DNA of 64,000 nucleotides from J027 sp965215855 (GCA_965215855.1 CBDCER010000003.1:3038001-3102000); one strand, 5' to 3'. Shown: positions 41,342-50,498, counted from the stretch's first letter. Made by a program: numbers and translations. The notes: generated by a model from the letters alone, not told the origin.

Positions 41342-42967
41342 ATGACACAACCTGTGATATCTATATCAGACTCTCTTGAAGATGATCCTGGCCGAGCCTT
41401 GACCCATCGCGAAATTGTGCGAGCTGCTGGCATCGTCATGGCAGCTTATATGCTCAGTGGCGTTTTGGGGTTGGTGCGCCAGATGATCTTGTCGGCTACT
41501 TTTGGGGCAGACAAGGAACTGGACGCGTTTTATGCGGCATTACGGTTGCCAGAGACGCTGTTTGCGTTGATCGCAGGCGGGGCATTGGGATCGGCGTTTA
41601 TTCCAGTGTTTTCTGGATTCTTGAACCGCGATGATTTTGCAGGCGCGTGGCGGCTGGCGAGTACGGTGCTGACCCTGGTCATGCTGATTGCTACCGTGGC
41701 CGCTGCTATCGGGTTTGTCTTTGCCGAGCCGCTGACACAGGCACTTTTGCTGCCCGGTGCTGATAGTGCAACGCAGACGCTGGCGGTCGAGATGATGCGG
41801 ATTATGTTGGTGACGGTGGTGCTGTTTGGCATGTCGGGATTGGTGATGGGGATTCTCAATGCCTATCAACACTTCGTGGCTCCAGCACTCACACCCAGCA
41901 TGTACAACATTGGGATAATCCTGGGGGCCGTAATCTTGTCGCCGTCGATGGGAGTGCATGGGCTGGCGTGGGGGGCGGTGCTAGGGGCCGCGCTGCATTT
42001 GGGTATCCAATTGCCGGTAGCTAGGCGCTTGCCTTATTTCAGGCTGCGACCTGCAGTCAATATCAAGACGCCGGGCGTGGTCGAGGTATTGACGCTGATG
42101 GGGCCGCGCCTGTTAGGTCTAGGTGTGGTACAAATTAACTTCTGGGTCAATATCGCATTGGCGAGTGCAATGGTAGCTGGTAGCATCACGGCCTTGCAGA
42201 CAGCCTATACGTTAATGTTCACGGTGCTGGGTATCCTGGGGCAAAGTCTGGGGACGGCGGTCTTTCCTACATTGACGGCGCAGTTCGCACAGGGTGACCA
42301 TGAGGGTTTTCAGCGCACGTTCAGCGGGGCATTGCGGAATGTGCTGTTCTTGAGTATCCCGGCAGGGCTGGGGTTGGCGGTGTTGTCGCGTCCGGTGGTG
42401 GGTGTGTTATTTGAACGTGGTGAATGGACATCGGCGGATACTAGTGCGGCGGCGTGGGCATTGATTTTCTATAGTATTGGGCTGATGGGCCATGCGGCGC
42501 TGGAAATCCTGGCGCGGACGTTCTATGCGTTGCATGATACCTGGACGCCAGTCATCGTTGGTGGGCTGGCGATGTTGCTGAACGTCATTTTGAGCGTACT
42601 GTTTGTGGTGTTGTTCGAGGCGTTAGGGGCCGATACGTTCACGCGGGGACCGTTTGCGGGATTGGCGCTGGCGAACAGCCTGGCAACGGTGTTGGAAAGC
42701 ACCGTGTTGTGGGTGATCTTGCGGCGGCGTATCCCGACGATGAATCCATATCCAATATTGAATACATTGGGGCGGACGCTGGTGGCGGCACTAGGCATGG
42801 TGGCGGTGGTGGCGGTCTGGTTGCACATAGCGGATGATGTGTGGTTGTTGGTGCAAATGGTGGTTGGCCTGGGAGTGGGGGCGGCGAGTTTTTGGGGGCT
42901 GGCGATTGCGTTGCGCGTGGAAGCGGCGCGGTCTATTCCTCGTCAACTTCTGGCACGGTTTCGCTAG
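41342..42967 (+). CDS. murJ: MurJ/MviN-family lipid II flippase
   Basis: 541 residues, about fourteen helices. Motifs RQMILSATFGADKELDAFYAA (first helix region, given in part), PETLFALIAGGALGSAFIPVF (part) and the RTFYALHDTWTP segment are typical of MurJ. It moves lipid II across the membrane. Its stop codon overlaps the stop of the convergent Cas4-like gene. Confidence 0.93.
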   Translation: MTQPVISISDSLEDDPGRALTHREIVRAAGIVMAAYMLSGVLGLVRQMILSATFGADKELDAFYAALRLPETLFALIAGGALGSAFIPVFSGFLNRDDFAGAWRLASTVLTLVMLIATVAAAIGFVFAEPLTQALLLPGADSATQTLAVEMMRIMLVTVVLFGMSGLVMGILNAYQHFVAPALTPSMYNIGIILGAVILSPSMGVHGLAWGAVLGAALHLGIQLPVARRLPYFRLRPAVNIKTPGVVEVLTLMGPRLLGLGVVQINFWVNIALASAMVAGSITALQTAYTLMFTVLGILGQSLGTAVFPTLTAQFAQGDHEGFQRTFSGALRNVLFLSIPAGLGLAVLSRPVVGVLFERGEWTSADTSAAAWALIFYSIGLMGHAALEILARTFYALHDTWTPVIVGGLAMLLNVILSVLFVVLFEALGADTFTRGPFAGLALANSLATVLESTVLWVILRRRIPTMNPYPILNTLGRTLVAALGMVAVVAVWLHIADDVWLLVQMVVGLGVGAASFWGLAIALRVEAARSIPRQLLARFR

Positions 42968-43455
42968 AGTAATGTGTCATCGCAATTCTTATTGTGGCGG
43001 CAGGCAAAACACCGTTGACGGCTATCATGTGAGCGGTTGGGTATGGACTGGCGCGAGGTACGAATTTCGTCGGCCAGATCGAGTAGCGCCACCACCGCAG
43101 GTTCATTGTAGTCCACTTCAAAAGTGCGGTCGGCATAGCGAATAACACCATGCGGCGGTGCAATATTGGTGGTTTGATGCACTAGTAAGCAATAAACCAA
43201 CACCTGAGCGATGTGGCTATCGTGGGCGCTATCTGTGGGCGCGAGACCATGCTTGACTAAAACCGGAACTGGCGTACCCTGATAATCAATGATGGTATCG
43301 GGTTGGCCTGTGACACCATATTCCCATGAGACAAGTTGGCGTCCTGATTCAAGACCTTTATATAGGCCATTGTTTTTGGGACGGCTGCGCCGACGGGCAA
43401 ACCATAAGCCGCCACTGAGGAAAAGTACACTGAGAGCGATTATTGCAGGCGACAT
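42964..43455 (-). CDS. Membrane-anchored Cas4/PD-(D/E)XK-like protein, C-terminal half
   Basis: 163 residues from the ATG at 43455, one nt after the stop of the upstream gene with GAGG 5 nt before. One N-terminal helix (about 2-20) is followed by a Cas4-like nuclease domain: GQPDTIIDYQ (metal Asp), PVPVLVKHG, the SHIAQVLVYCLLV helix, GVIRYADRTFEVDY and the C-terminal iron-sulfur cluster triplet CFACRHNKNC. In Cas4-like enzymes the lysine strand reads (V/P)VEVK; here Glu is Leu (TTA codon), so nuclease activity is doubtful. The fourth cluster cysteine, normally N-terminal, lies in the neighbouring gene. Confidence 0.8.
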   Translation of the reverse strand: MSPAIIALSVLFLSGGLWFARRRSRPKNNGLYKGLESGRQLVSWEYGVTGQPDTIIDYQGTPVPVLVKHGLAPTDSAHDSHIAQVLVYCLLVHQTTNIAPPHGVIRYADRTFEVDYNEPAVVALLDLADEIRTSRQSIPNRSHDSRQRCFACRHNKNCDDTLL

Positions 43456-43456
43456 G

Positions 43457-43645
43457 TTAACCTCGAATGAAGAAAACACCGGCGGCGACGAGTAGCGAAA
43501 AAGCAATCAACAACAAGAGATAGCGCCGTATGCGTTGTCGGCGTGAACGGATCCAGCGGCGGTCATAGGCCCAGGCACGTTGGCAATAGACATAGCGAGC
43601 GATTTCGCTGGCGGTGAGCAAGTCTTCTCGGCGATAGCGGGGCAC
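43457..43645 (-). CDS. Small membrane protein with the Cas4 N-terminal cysteine motif
   Basis: 62 residues with a GTG start and AAGGAAA 5-7 nt upstream. The sequence LLTASEIARYVYCQRAWAYD resembles the first helix of Cas4-like nucleases, whose Cys is one of the four iron-sulfur ligands. It is followed by a basic stretch and one C-terminal transmembrane helix. Together with the next gene it looks like a Cas4-like nuclease split in two, each half with its own membrane anchor. Confidence 0.72.
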   Translation of the reverse strand: MPRYRREDLLTASEIARYVYCQRAWAYDRRWIRSRRQRIRRYLLLLIAFSLLVAAGVFFIRG

Positions 43646-43763
43646 GGCGTTTCCTTATGCGATACGAATATGGTGCGGTGATGATACTCGACGTTGCGAG
43701 CGGCGGCAACACTGTTATGGGTCTAGGGTTATAATAAAGTAAAATCCTATTGGGAAGCGGGCG

Positions 43764-46265
43764 ATGAAGAAGAAACTCCGAGGCATTAAACGTAGCAATC
43801 TTCAACTTGATTTCAACCTCTATCGTCGTGAAATATCCATGCCGGGTGTTTCGGGCGAGGTGTTGAGCATCATCGACATCTGGCCGGAGGAAGTCGAGCA
43901 GACGATTATGTTTGTGCATGGCTATGCTGGCTGTGCCGAAACATGGGAACACCAAATCAACCATTTCTCGCGTGAGTACCGCGTAGTCATTCCTGATTTG
44001 CGTGGACATGGGCAAAGCGATGCACCCTTTACGCAATACACTATGGAAGAAATCGTGGGTGATTTGCAGGCGGTGGTTGAGCAATTGAAGCTGCCAGAGA
44101 AGTTTGTTTTGGTAGGGCACTCGTTTGGCGGATCAATCTGTGTGGAATATGCCAATGCTCATCCTGAACGGTTGGAGAAGTTGGTGTTGGTGGCGACGGC
44201 GGGCGAATATCCGTTGCCACGTGCTGCAAATTGGGCTGCCCGCATCCCCAATGCATTTTACCGGCTGTGGTGGGATCGTCGTCCAGCTTGGAATGCTGAG
44301 ATCCATGTTATGAAGCGGATGATGTTCAACAACATGCGGAAGTGGAAAGGCTGGCCGCTATTGCGGAATATCACGACGCCGACGTTGGTGATTACGGGAG
44401 AGCGCGATAATTATTTTCCACGCAACGTGTTTGAGGATGTCAGCAAGATGGTTCCCGATGCCGAAGTATTCGATGTAGGATCGGCCAAGCACAAAGTTCA
44501 ATTAGAACGTCATGAGTCGGTGAACCGGGTGATTGAACGTTTTGTTCAAGGCAACACTCGTAAGTCATGGCGCGAGGTCGATGAAGGTCAGGCATTAATC
44601 AAGCGCCGTCCCTGGCTGACCAACTATAGCAAGGAAACCCCCTGGACGATACCTGTTCCACGCCAGCCGTTGCATCATTTTCTGGTGGGGGCGGCAGATT
44701 GGGTTCCCAAACGAACGGCATTAATCTTCTATGGCACAAAAATCACCTACCAGCAACTCAACCGACAGGTCAATCAGTTTGCTCATGCGCTACATGGCCT
44801 TGGCGTGCGACCTGGTGACCGCGTGGTGATTGTGATGCCGAACGTGCCTCAGATGGTGATTGCGTACTATGCGACCTTGAAAATTGGTGGCGTAGCTGTC
44901 TTACCGAATCCAGATGCAGATGCGTTGCAGGTGGCGCGGGAAATTCAGCATACCGAAGCAACGGTGTTGGTTACATTGAGCGCGTTTGATATGGGGAATC
45001 TGGCACAGGCAGCGCAGGATGGCACGTCGCTGAAAGCAATTGTATTTGCTGAATTGCGCGATTATGTATCGGAGAATGTATACCGGCAATTGTTGTCGCG
45101 TTGGGGAGAGGAACGAGCGGCAGATGCCGAAGACCCCGTTAAATATCCGGGGACTTATCTGATGCAGGACTTGATGCGGGATGCGGCAGAAACCGAACCA
45201 GAAGTCCAGGTATCTATCCATGACCTAGCAGCGATTGTGTATACCAGCGGAACCACCGATGAGCCAAAAGGCGTGTGTTTGACTCATCGCAGTTTGATCG
45301 CCAATGCTTTCCAGACGCGCCATTGGATACCCGATTTACAATATGGCAAAGAAATTTTTCTGTCAGTCATTCCACTGATTCATAGCTATGGGATGACCAG
45401 CGCGATGAATGTGCCGATTGCGATGGGGGCGACCATAGTCCTGTTACCCGTGTTTGAAATGACGGCGGTGTTGGAACATATCAAGAAATGCAAGCCCACG
45501 ATATTCCCCGGCGTGCCGTCAATGTATATGGCCTTGAATCAGGCTCCGAATGTGCGTTCGTATGGGTTGTCGTCAATCAAGGCCTGTATTAGTGGAGCAG
45601 CGCCGTTGCCAGTGGAGGTTCAGGAGGCATTTGAGAAGTTATCGCACGGGCGATTGGTGGAGGGGTACGGCTTAACTGAGGCTGCACCGATTACGCACGC
45701 CAACCCGCTCTATGGCGTGCGTAAGGTAGGCGCGATTGGCGTTCCGATTCCGAATACAGATGCCAAGATCGTTGATTTGGTAACGGGGGAAGACTTGCCA
45801 TTCGGTAAAATCGGTGAGTTGGTAGTGCGCGGGCCACAGCTTATGCAAGGCTATTGGCGGGATGAGGAGGAGACAAACGCTGTATTGCGCGATGGTTGGT
45901 TATATACCGGCGATGTAGCGGTAATGGATGCTGATGGCTATTTCAAGATCATCAGCCGCAAGCGTGATACGATCATGGCAGGTGATTACAGTGTTTACCC
46001 ACGTGATGTGGAGGAGGTACTGTACGAGAATAATAAAGTCCTGGAAGCAGCGGTAGTTGGAGTTTCGACAGTAGAAGGCCCACAGAAGGTAAAGGCCTTT
46101 GTTGTGCCGCGCTCTGGAACACGATTGGATAAAAAAGAACTGTTAGAACTCTGTCGTCGGCGACTAGCGGAGTATGAAGTGCCCTGGGAAATCGAGTTTC
46201 GAGAGGAATTGCCAAAATCGTTTGTGGGGAAAGTATTGAGGCGAATGCTCACCGAAGAAAAATAG
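43764..46265 (+). CDS. Alpha/beta hydrolase fused to AMP-dependent acyl-CoA ligase
   Basis: 833 residues. Residues about 1-275 are an alpha/beta hydrolase: FVHGYAGCAETWEHQ, DLRGHGQSD, nucleophile GHSFGG, Asp in GERDNYFP, and His in the AKHKVQLE region. Residues about 300-833 are an ANL-superfamily ligase: IVYTSGTTDEPKG, VEGYGLTEA, YTGDVA, and the C-terminal FVGKVLRR lysine. It could release a fatty acid from an ester and activate it to acyl-CoA in one protein. A TATAAT (43730-43735) lies upstream. It precedes a patatin gene by 16 nt. Confidence 0.9.
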   Translation: MKKKLRGIKRSNLQLDFNLYRREISMPGVSGEVLSIIDIWPEEVEQTIMFVHGYAGCAETWEHQINHFSREYRVVIPDLRGHGQSDAPFTQYTMEEIVGDLQAVVEQLKLPEKFVLVGHSFGGSICVEYANAHPERLEKLVLVATAGEYPLPRAANWAARIPNAFYRLWWDRRPAWNAEIHVMKRMMFNNMRKWKGWPLLRNITTPTLVITGERDNYFPRNVFEDVSKMVPDAEVFDVGSAKHKVQLERHESVNRVIERFVQGNTRKSWREVDEGQALIKRRPWLTNYSKETPWTIPVPRQPLHHFLVGAADWVPKRTALIFYGTKITYQQLNRQVNQFAHALHGLGVRPGDRVVIVMPNVPQMVIAYYATLKIGGVAVLPNPDADALQVAREIQHTEATVLVTLSAFDMGNLAQAAQDGTSLKAIVFAELRDYVSENVYRQLLSRWGEERAADAEDPVKYPGTYLMQDLMRDAAETEPEVQVSIHDLAAIVYTSGTTDEPKGVCLTHRSLIANAFQTRHWIPDLQYGKEIFLSVIPLIHSYGMTSAMNVPIAMGATIVLLPVFEMTAVLEHIKKCKPTIFPGVPSMYMALNQAPNVRSYGLSSIKACISGAAPLPVEVQEAFEKLSHGRLVEGYGLTEAAPITHANPLYGVRKVGAIGVPIPNTDAKIVDLVTGEDLPFGKIGELVVRGPQLMQGYWRDEEETNAVLRDGWLYTGDVAVMDADGYFKIISRKRDTIMAGDYSVYPRDVEEVLYENNKVLEAAVVGVSTVEGPQKVKAFVVPRSGTRLDKKELLELCRRRLAEYEVPWEIEFREELPKSFVGKVLRRMLTEEK

Positions 46266-46281
46266 GGGGATTTTGAAAACG

Positions 46282-47139
46282 ATGAGACCTAAAGTTGGAT
46301 TGGTATTGGGCGGTGGTGGCAGCCGAGGACTGGCCCATATTGGTGTTTTGCAAGTATTGGTGCGCGAAGGTATCCCCATTGATTTTATTGTGGGAACCAG
46401 TATGGGCGGCATCGTCGGGGCTTTGTATGCCAGTGGCATGTCGCCCGATGAAATTAGCGACGGGTTGAGCCAACTTGGCAATAGTTCGCTATTTGTGCGT
46501 CGTCTGTTTAGTGCCCGTGCCCGTCAGAGTGTGGTGCGGGATTATTTGAAGGATGTTCTGGCAGGCAAGACTTTCGACGATCTACGGATACCGCTGGCGG
46601 TGATGGCAGTTGATATGCGGCATGGGCAGGAAATTGTTTTGGATAAAGGGCTGCTGCTTCCAGCGGTACTGGCGTCGAGTGCTGTTCCAGCCGTATTTCC
46701 GCCAGTGGAGATCGAAGGTCGGCAATTGGCAGATGGTGGCGTGATTGATAGCCTGGCAACTTATGTGGCATTTGAACGTGGCGCAGATGTAGTGATTGGC
46801 GTTGACGTTTATCCACCGTTGGAAGTGGGGGATCCCTGGGTAGACCCTATCAGTGATGTGATGGGATTTCCGTCCCCCTTTAGTTTCTTTAGTTTAAATG
46901 ATATGCCCAGTATGCTGGCCGCAATTTGGCGCTCGGTGCGGGTGATGACCTGGCATCTACATGAAAAACGCCTGGAAGACCATCCACCGCATATTCTGAT
47001 GCGCCCGGCAGTGGATGGCTATGGGTCATTGGATTTCCGTGATATTCGGGGACCATTGATCGCTGGTGTTGTCGAGGCTGAACGGCATCTGCCTGCTCTT
47101 CGGGCATTAATGACCTCAGATGAGCAGGCAGAACCATAG
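46282..47139 (+). CDS. Patatin-like phospholipase
   Basis: 285 residues. The ATG at 46282 lies 11 nt from GGGGGA; a TTG at 46273 is too close. The oxyanion GGGGSRGLAHIG, nucleophile Ser in GTSMGG and catalytic Asp in LADGGV are all present. It belongs to the bacterial RssA/YchK-type patatins. Together with the upstream hydrolase-ligase fusion it suggests membrane lipid turnover and fatty acid recycling. No signal peptide. Confidence 0.92.
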   Translation: MRPKVGLVLGGGGSRGLAHIGVLQVLVREGIPIDFIVGTSMGGIVGALYASGMSPDEISDGLSQLGNSSLFVRRLFSARARQSVVRDYLKDVLAGKTFDDLRIPLAVMAVDMRHGQEIVLDKGLLLPAVLASSAVPAVFPPVEIEGRQLADGGVIDSLATYVAFERGADVVIGVDVYPPLEVGDPWVDPISDVMGFPSPFSFFSLNDMPSMLAAIWRSVRVMTWHLHEKRLEDHPPHILMRPAVDGYGSLDFRDIRGPLIAGVVEAERHLPALRALMTSDEQAEP

Positions 47140-47146
47140 ATCGTGC

Positions 47147-48547
47147 TTAAACCTTGGCAATGCTAAACAAAATCGCCGGGTGGATCTTTACCGCACCTCC
47201 CCAGCGCGGGCCGAAGGCAACTTCCATATGCAGATGTTCAGCGGTCGAGAAGCCGGTATTGCCCGTGACACCAAAGACTGTGTCGGCGGCCACATTGCGC
47301 CCTGCCTGCACCATCATTTGACTGAGATGGGCATAGAGGACAAAGACAAAACTATTGGAGTTGCCGCCAGCTCGAATAATTTGCTCCTGCGCCGAGCGCG
47401 GAATATCACTAAAACGATAGCGCAAGATGATATGATGCCCAAAACCAAAACCCCATCCTGCATCATTGAAGATACGTCTTTGCTCGGCAGCGTTGGTGGT
47501 GAAGATATTGGGGGGAGTGCCAGTGCAATTCGGGCAGAAATGGGCACGTTCCACAAAGGCCGGAATTGCAGTTCGCAATTCCTGTGGGCCACCTGTGCCA
47601 AAATCGACCCCGTTGTGCGTTGGGTTGTGGGCAGGCCGATAGCCTTGTGTAATTTGCCCGGCTACGGGACGTGGCAGCCGATCATCGTTGTTGAAGGACG
47701 AGCAATCACCGCGTAAGATAACGAGGTCGGAACGAATGTAACCTGTTTGACCATTGAAATCGATCTTCGTCCACGTAAAGCCATCGCTTTGTTGTTCAGT
47801 GATACCCTTCACGGTGAATTCGTTGTCTTTGGTTGCCATGCCGAGACGGGGGCTGGCCGTCGTGGCTTGTTCGCGGACAGAAACACGCGGTAAGCTAATG
47901 GCGGCTACACACTCTGATGCTGTAGCATCCGGATCCGGCGGCGGTGTCACAGGGTCAGGTTCGGGATCCGGTTCTGGTTCTGGCTCGGCATGGGTTCGCA
48001 GATCAAGGCAATCACCGGTTTCAGTTGCTAAATCCTCGCGGATCCAGCCCGGCGCTCCATTGAAATCAAGACCATACCAGCAGAAACCACGATCATCGGC
48101 CTCTGATATTTCCGTAATAATGAATTGTGTGCCACGATTGACGAATCCCCGTATCGCATTAGACAGACCGGGGCCACTACGAACAGTGGCGCTGAAAACA
48201 TTGATTTCACCCCGACAGTCGCCTGTCAATACTTCGGGTTGTGGATCAGGCGGAGGCGTGGGATCGGGTGGTGTGACTGTATCAGAGCCATCGGCAGAAG
48301 TGCTGACCCCGCCCAGGTCCGCACAATCGCCGGACAATTGTACAAGGTCGCCACGTATCCAACCAGGCAAATTGTTGACCGGAATGGTGACTTGTACCCA
48401 TATGAAATTTTCACTATCTGGATCAGATAGCTGACGGACGGTTAATTGTTCCCCACGCTGGGCAATGCCCACAATGGATGTTCCGGTGCGTGGTTGTACA
48501 CGGGCGTTGGCAGCATCGACGGTTACAGTAGCTATACAGTCTGGCAT
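47147..48547 (-). CDS. Three SH3-like domains plus M23 peptidase
   Basis: 466 residues, with GGGAGAAG about 9 nt upstream. Three SH3-like repeats (about 3-75, 105-180 and 210-285), separated by Pro/Asp/Glu linkers, lead to a LytM/M23 metallopeptidase domain (about 290-460) with zinc motifs HNGVDFG and HLHMEV and the LYAHLS histidine. All zinc ligands are present, so it should cut peptidoglycan cross-links. No signal peptide or anchor is visible at the N-terminus, which begins directly in the first SH3 domain. Last gene of a three-gene operon. Confidence 0.85.
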   Translation of the reverse strand: MPDCIATVTVDAANARVQPRTGTSIVGIAQRGEQLTVRQLSDPDSENFIWVQVTIPVNNLPGWIRGDLVQLSGDCADLGGVSTSADGSDTVTPPDPTPPPDPQPEVLTGDCRGEINVFSATVRSGPGLSNAIRGFVNRGTQFIITEISEADDRGFCWYGLDFNGAPGWIREDLATETGDCLDLRTHAEPEPEPDPEPDPVTPPPDPDATASECVAAISLPRVSVREQATTASPRLGMATKDNEFTVKGITEQQSDGFTWTKIDFNGQTGYIRSDLVILRGDCSSFNNDDRLPRPVAGQITQGYRPAHNPTHNGVDFGTGGPQELRTAIPAFVERAHFCPNCTGTPPNIFTTNAAEQRRIFNDAGWGFGFGHHIILRYRFSDIPRSAQEQIIRAGGNSNSFVFVLYAHLSQMMVQAGRNVAADTVFGVTGNTGFSTAEHLHMEVAFGPRWGGAVKIHPAILFSIAKV

Positions 48548-48576
48548 ACTGGGCTTCTCCCTGGGTTATTGGATGG

Positions 48577-49848
48577 TTAATTGCAGCCTGCTTCGTTGCG
48601 AGAGGCTGTTTCAGCTCGCGGGTCGCCGTACCGTTCATCGAATTCGGCAGTGAATTGTTGGGCGACCTCTGGCGAGTGAATGATCAGTACATTTTCGCTG
48701 TTGCTCTTGGCATTTTCACTGAAGTTAAAGGAGCCAGTGATAACAATTTCGTTGTCAATGATGATGACTTTGTGATGCAGTGCATACCCACGATTGCCGT
48801 CGGTGCGGGCTGGAATGCCCTCGCAGATAAATGGATAGTATTGGCCGTTGCGGGTCGTGCTGAGACGCGCTTCGATGACGGCTTTCACATCAACACCAGC
48901 ATTGTGTTTGGCAATGATGGCGTCCCCAATTTCTGGCAATGTGATGTTGAAAGTCATGACGCGGATGGACGTGTCGGCTTCGTTGACCAGACGGATGATT
49001 TCCGCAACTAGGATATTGGCATCATCAGGCGAGAAATAGGTTTGAACTGGAACACCATTGATGGTTAACTGCCGGTGGGGGATGTCGTTTTGGTCAACCC
49101 GTAGGAGGTTAAATTCACCTTCTTCAAACATCAGATCAAAAATCGCCTGATAATTCTCAGCCAGACGTCGGGAGCGAATGAGTATGGCGTTGTTGTTATT
49201 GTTATAAACGCCATTGTGGGTGAAATTCATTGATCCCATCCACACCTGATAGCCGTCAATGATGAGGAATTTGTTGTGCATCAGGTCGCTGCGATCATCA
49301 CAGCGAATGTCGTATTGAGCTGGCTGTTCGTCTTCACAGTAAACCACCATGCCTACAGCAGGATCTGTCAACATAAAAACAGTGCTATGATCATCGTATA
49401 CGGCGTCTTCGTCGTCCAGCACCAAACGGACACGCACCCCTCTGGCACGAGCATCAATGAGTGCCTGGGGCACCCTTTCCAGGTCCAACTCGTAAAGTGC
49501 GCCATCAATTGAGGTTGTAGCACTGTTGATTGCTTCTACCATCGCTGCTTCGATAGGTGATCCCACATGCTGGGTTTCATCGTCGGTTTCGATAACATCA
49601 TTGAAATACAATGAATACCATTCACCTTCAAATGTATCGGCAGTTACAGGTTCTTCAGCTTGCTCTGTACCCAAGACATCAAGGCCCATTTGTTGAGCAA
49701 TCAAGGCGATGGCAATCATAAAAATAGCACTCAGGATGCTGACTAAGATTCTGTTCGATGATGATTGTGAATCTTTGTTTCTCATAAAAATAGCACTCAA
49801 GATGCTGTAGATTATGTTATTCGATGATGATTGCGACTTTTTAGCCAT
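48577..49848 (-). CDS. Membrane-anchored phospholipase D-family protein
   Basis: 423 residues with AGGAG 9 nt upstream. One transmembrane helix (about 32-50), then two PLD domains with HxK motifs MHNKFLIIDG and LHHKVIIIDN, each followed by the SMNFT or SFNFSEN block. It could be a nuclease, a phospholipase or a transphosphatidylase outside the membrane. The first 44 residues are a tandem duplication of 22 residues. It lies between the repeat protein and the SH3-M23 gene, 29 nt from each. Confidence 0.9.
   Translation of the reverse strand: MAKKSQSSSNNIIYSILSAIFMRNKDSQSSSNRILVSILSAIFMIAIALIAQQMGLDVLGTEQAEEPVTADTFEGEWYSLYFNDVIETDDETQHVGSPIEAAMVEAINSATTSIDGALYELDLERVPQALIDARARGVRVRLVLDDEDAVYDDHSTVFMLTDPAVGMVVYCEDEQPAQYDIRCDDRSDLMHNKFLIIDGYQVWMGSMNFTHNGVYNNNNNAILIRSRRLAENYQAIFDLMFEEGEFNLLRVDQNDIPHRQLTINGVPVQTYFSPDDANILVAEIIRLVNEADTSIRVMTFNITLPEIGDAIIAKHNAGVDVKAVIEARLSTTRNGQYYPFICEGIPARTDGNRGYALHHKVIIIDNEIVITGSFNFSENAKSNSENVLIIHSPEVAQQFTAEFDERYGDPRAETASRNEAGCN
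49717..49848 (-). repeat. 66-bp tandem duplication including the start codon
   Basis: Copies at 49783-49848 (residues 1-22) and 49717-49782 (residues 23-44) share the core SQSSSN and SILSAIFM and long identical stretches such as TTCGATGATGATTG. The unit is exactly 66 bp, so the frame is kept. Confidence 0.85.
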
Positions 49849-49877
49849 TAATCGTATCTCCTGATTCCATTGGGTAG

Positions 49878-50498
49878 CTAAAAAATGTTTTTCGGTAGGT
49901 TGGGTTTCTGGGGAGGCTCTGCATCAGCATCCGGTGTTTCGGATTCGATGATGTCACTGGCAGGCGATTTATAGACCTCAATGCCGCTGTAAGGCGCTTC
50001 ATAGGTGTCAATATCGCTGGTTGGCGGGGTATAAGTATCAATCTCGGTGGTATCAGGTTGAAATGCCTCAATATCGCTCGGTGTATCTTTGGATAGCGGT
50101 GTGTATATGGCGAGAAGTGCTTGCAGGAGTTCGGTATCAGATTTCTCAGTGTGGTTCTGCAATGATGCTCGTTGTTCTTCGGTTAGCATTGGGCCTTGAA
50201 TGGACTGACTGTATTTATCCAATTGGGTGAGTTTTTCTATGAACCAGATGTTATCTTTTTGCCCACGATAACCGACTAGGCGGTTGATGCTCTTCATCAG
50301 CTTCATCAAATCACCACCTTTTTCGTCAACATCTTCGTCATCTTGCGCCAATGCTGCCACACGCTCTGCCTGTTGCGTGCCCCAATCGAGCAATATTTTG
50401 GCTTCGGCGTCGGCCAGATTTTCGGTAAGCGAAAGGCGGTCCAGGATTTTTCCGATTAACTTGTCAGCATACTTGCTCTGGAAATCTTGAGAATCCAT
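49878..50498 (-). CDS. Hypothetical protein with C-terminal short repeats
   Basis: 206 residues, AGGAGG 7 nt upstream. A helical N-terminal part (about 1-125) is followed by degenerate repeats of 9-11 residues built on an (D/E)I(D/E)xY-PxxS pattern (for example TEIDTYTPPTS, SDIDTYEAPYS, SGIEVYKSPAS, about 138-185) and an acidic, Pro-rich tail. No signal peptide. First gene of the operon with the PLD and SH3-M23 genes. Family unknown. Confidence 0.65.
   Translation of the reverse strand: MDSQDFQSKYADKLIGKILDRLSLTENLADAEAKILLDWGTQQAERVAALAQDDEDVDEKGGDLMKLMKSINRLVGYRGQKDNIWFIEKLTQLDKYSQSIQGPMLTEEQRASLQNHTEKSDTELLQALLAIYTPLSKDTPSDIEAFQPDTTEIDTYTPPTSDIDTYEAPYSGIEVYKSPASDIIESETPDADAEPPQKPNLPKNIF

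Noticed and set aside
42964..43645. CRISPR-Cas locus
   Set aside because: A Cas4-like motif is present but no repeat array, Cas1, Cas2 or effector gene was found in the window, and the nuclease Glu is lost.
43764..46265. OleBC-type olefin biosynthesis fusion
   Set aside because: OleB belongs to the haloalkane dehalogenase group with an Asp nucleophile; here the elbow is GHSFGG with Ser. No OleA or OleD homolog is next to it.
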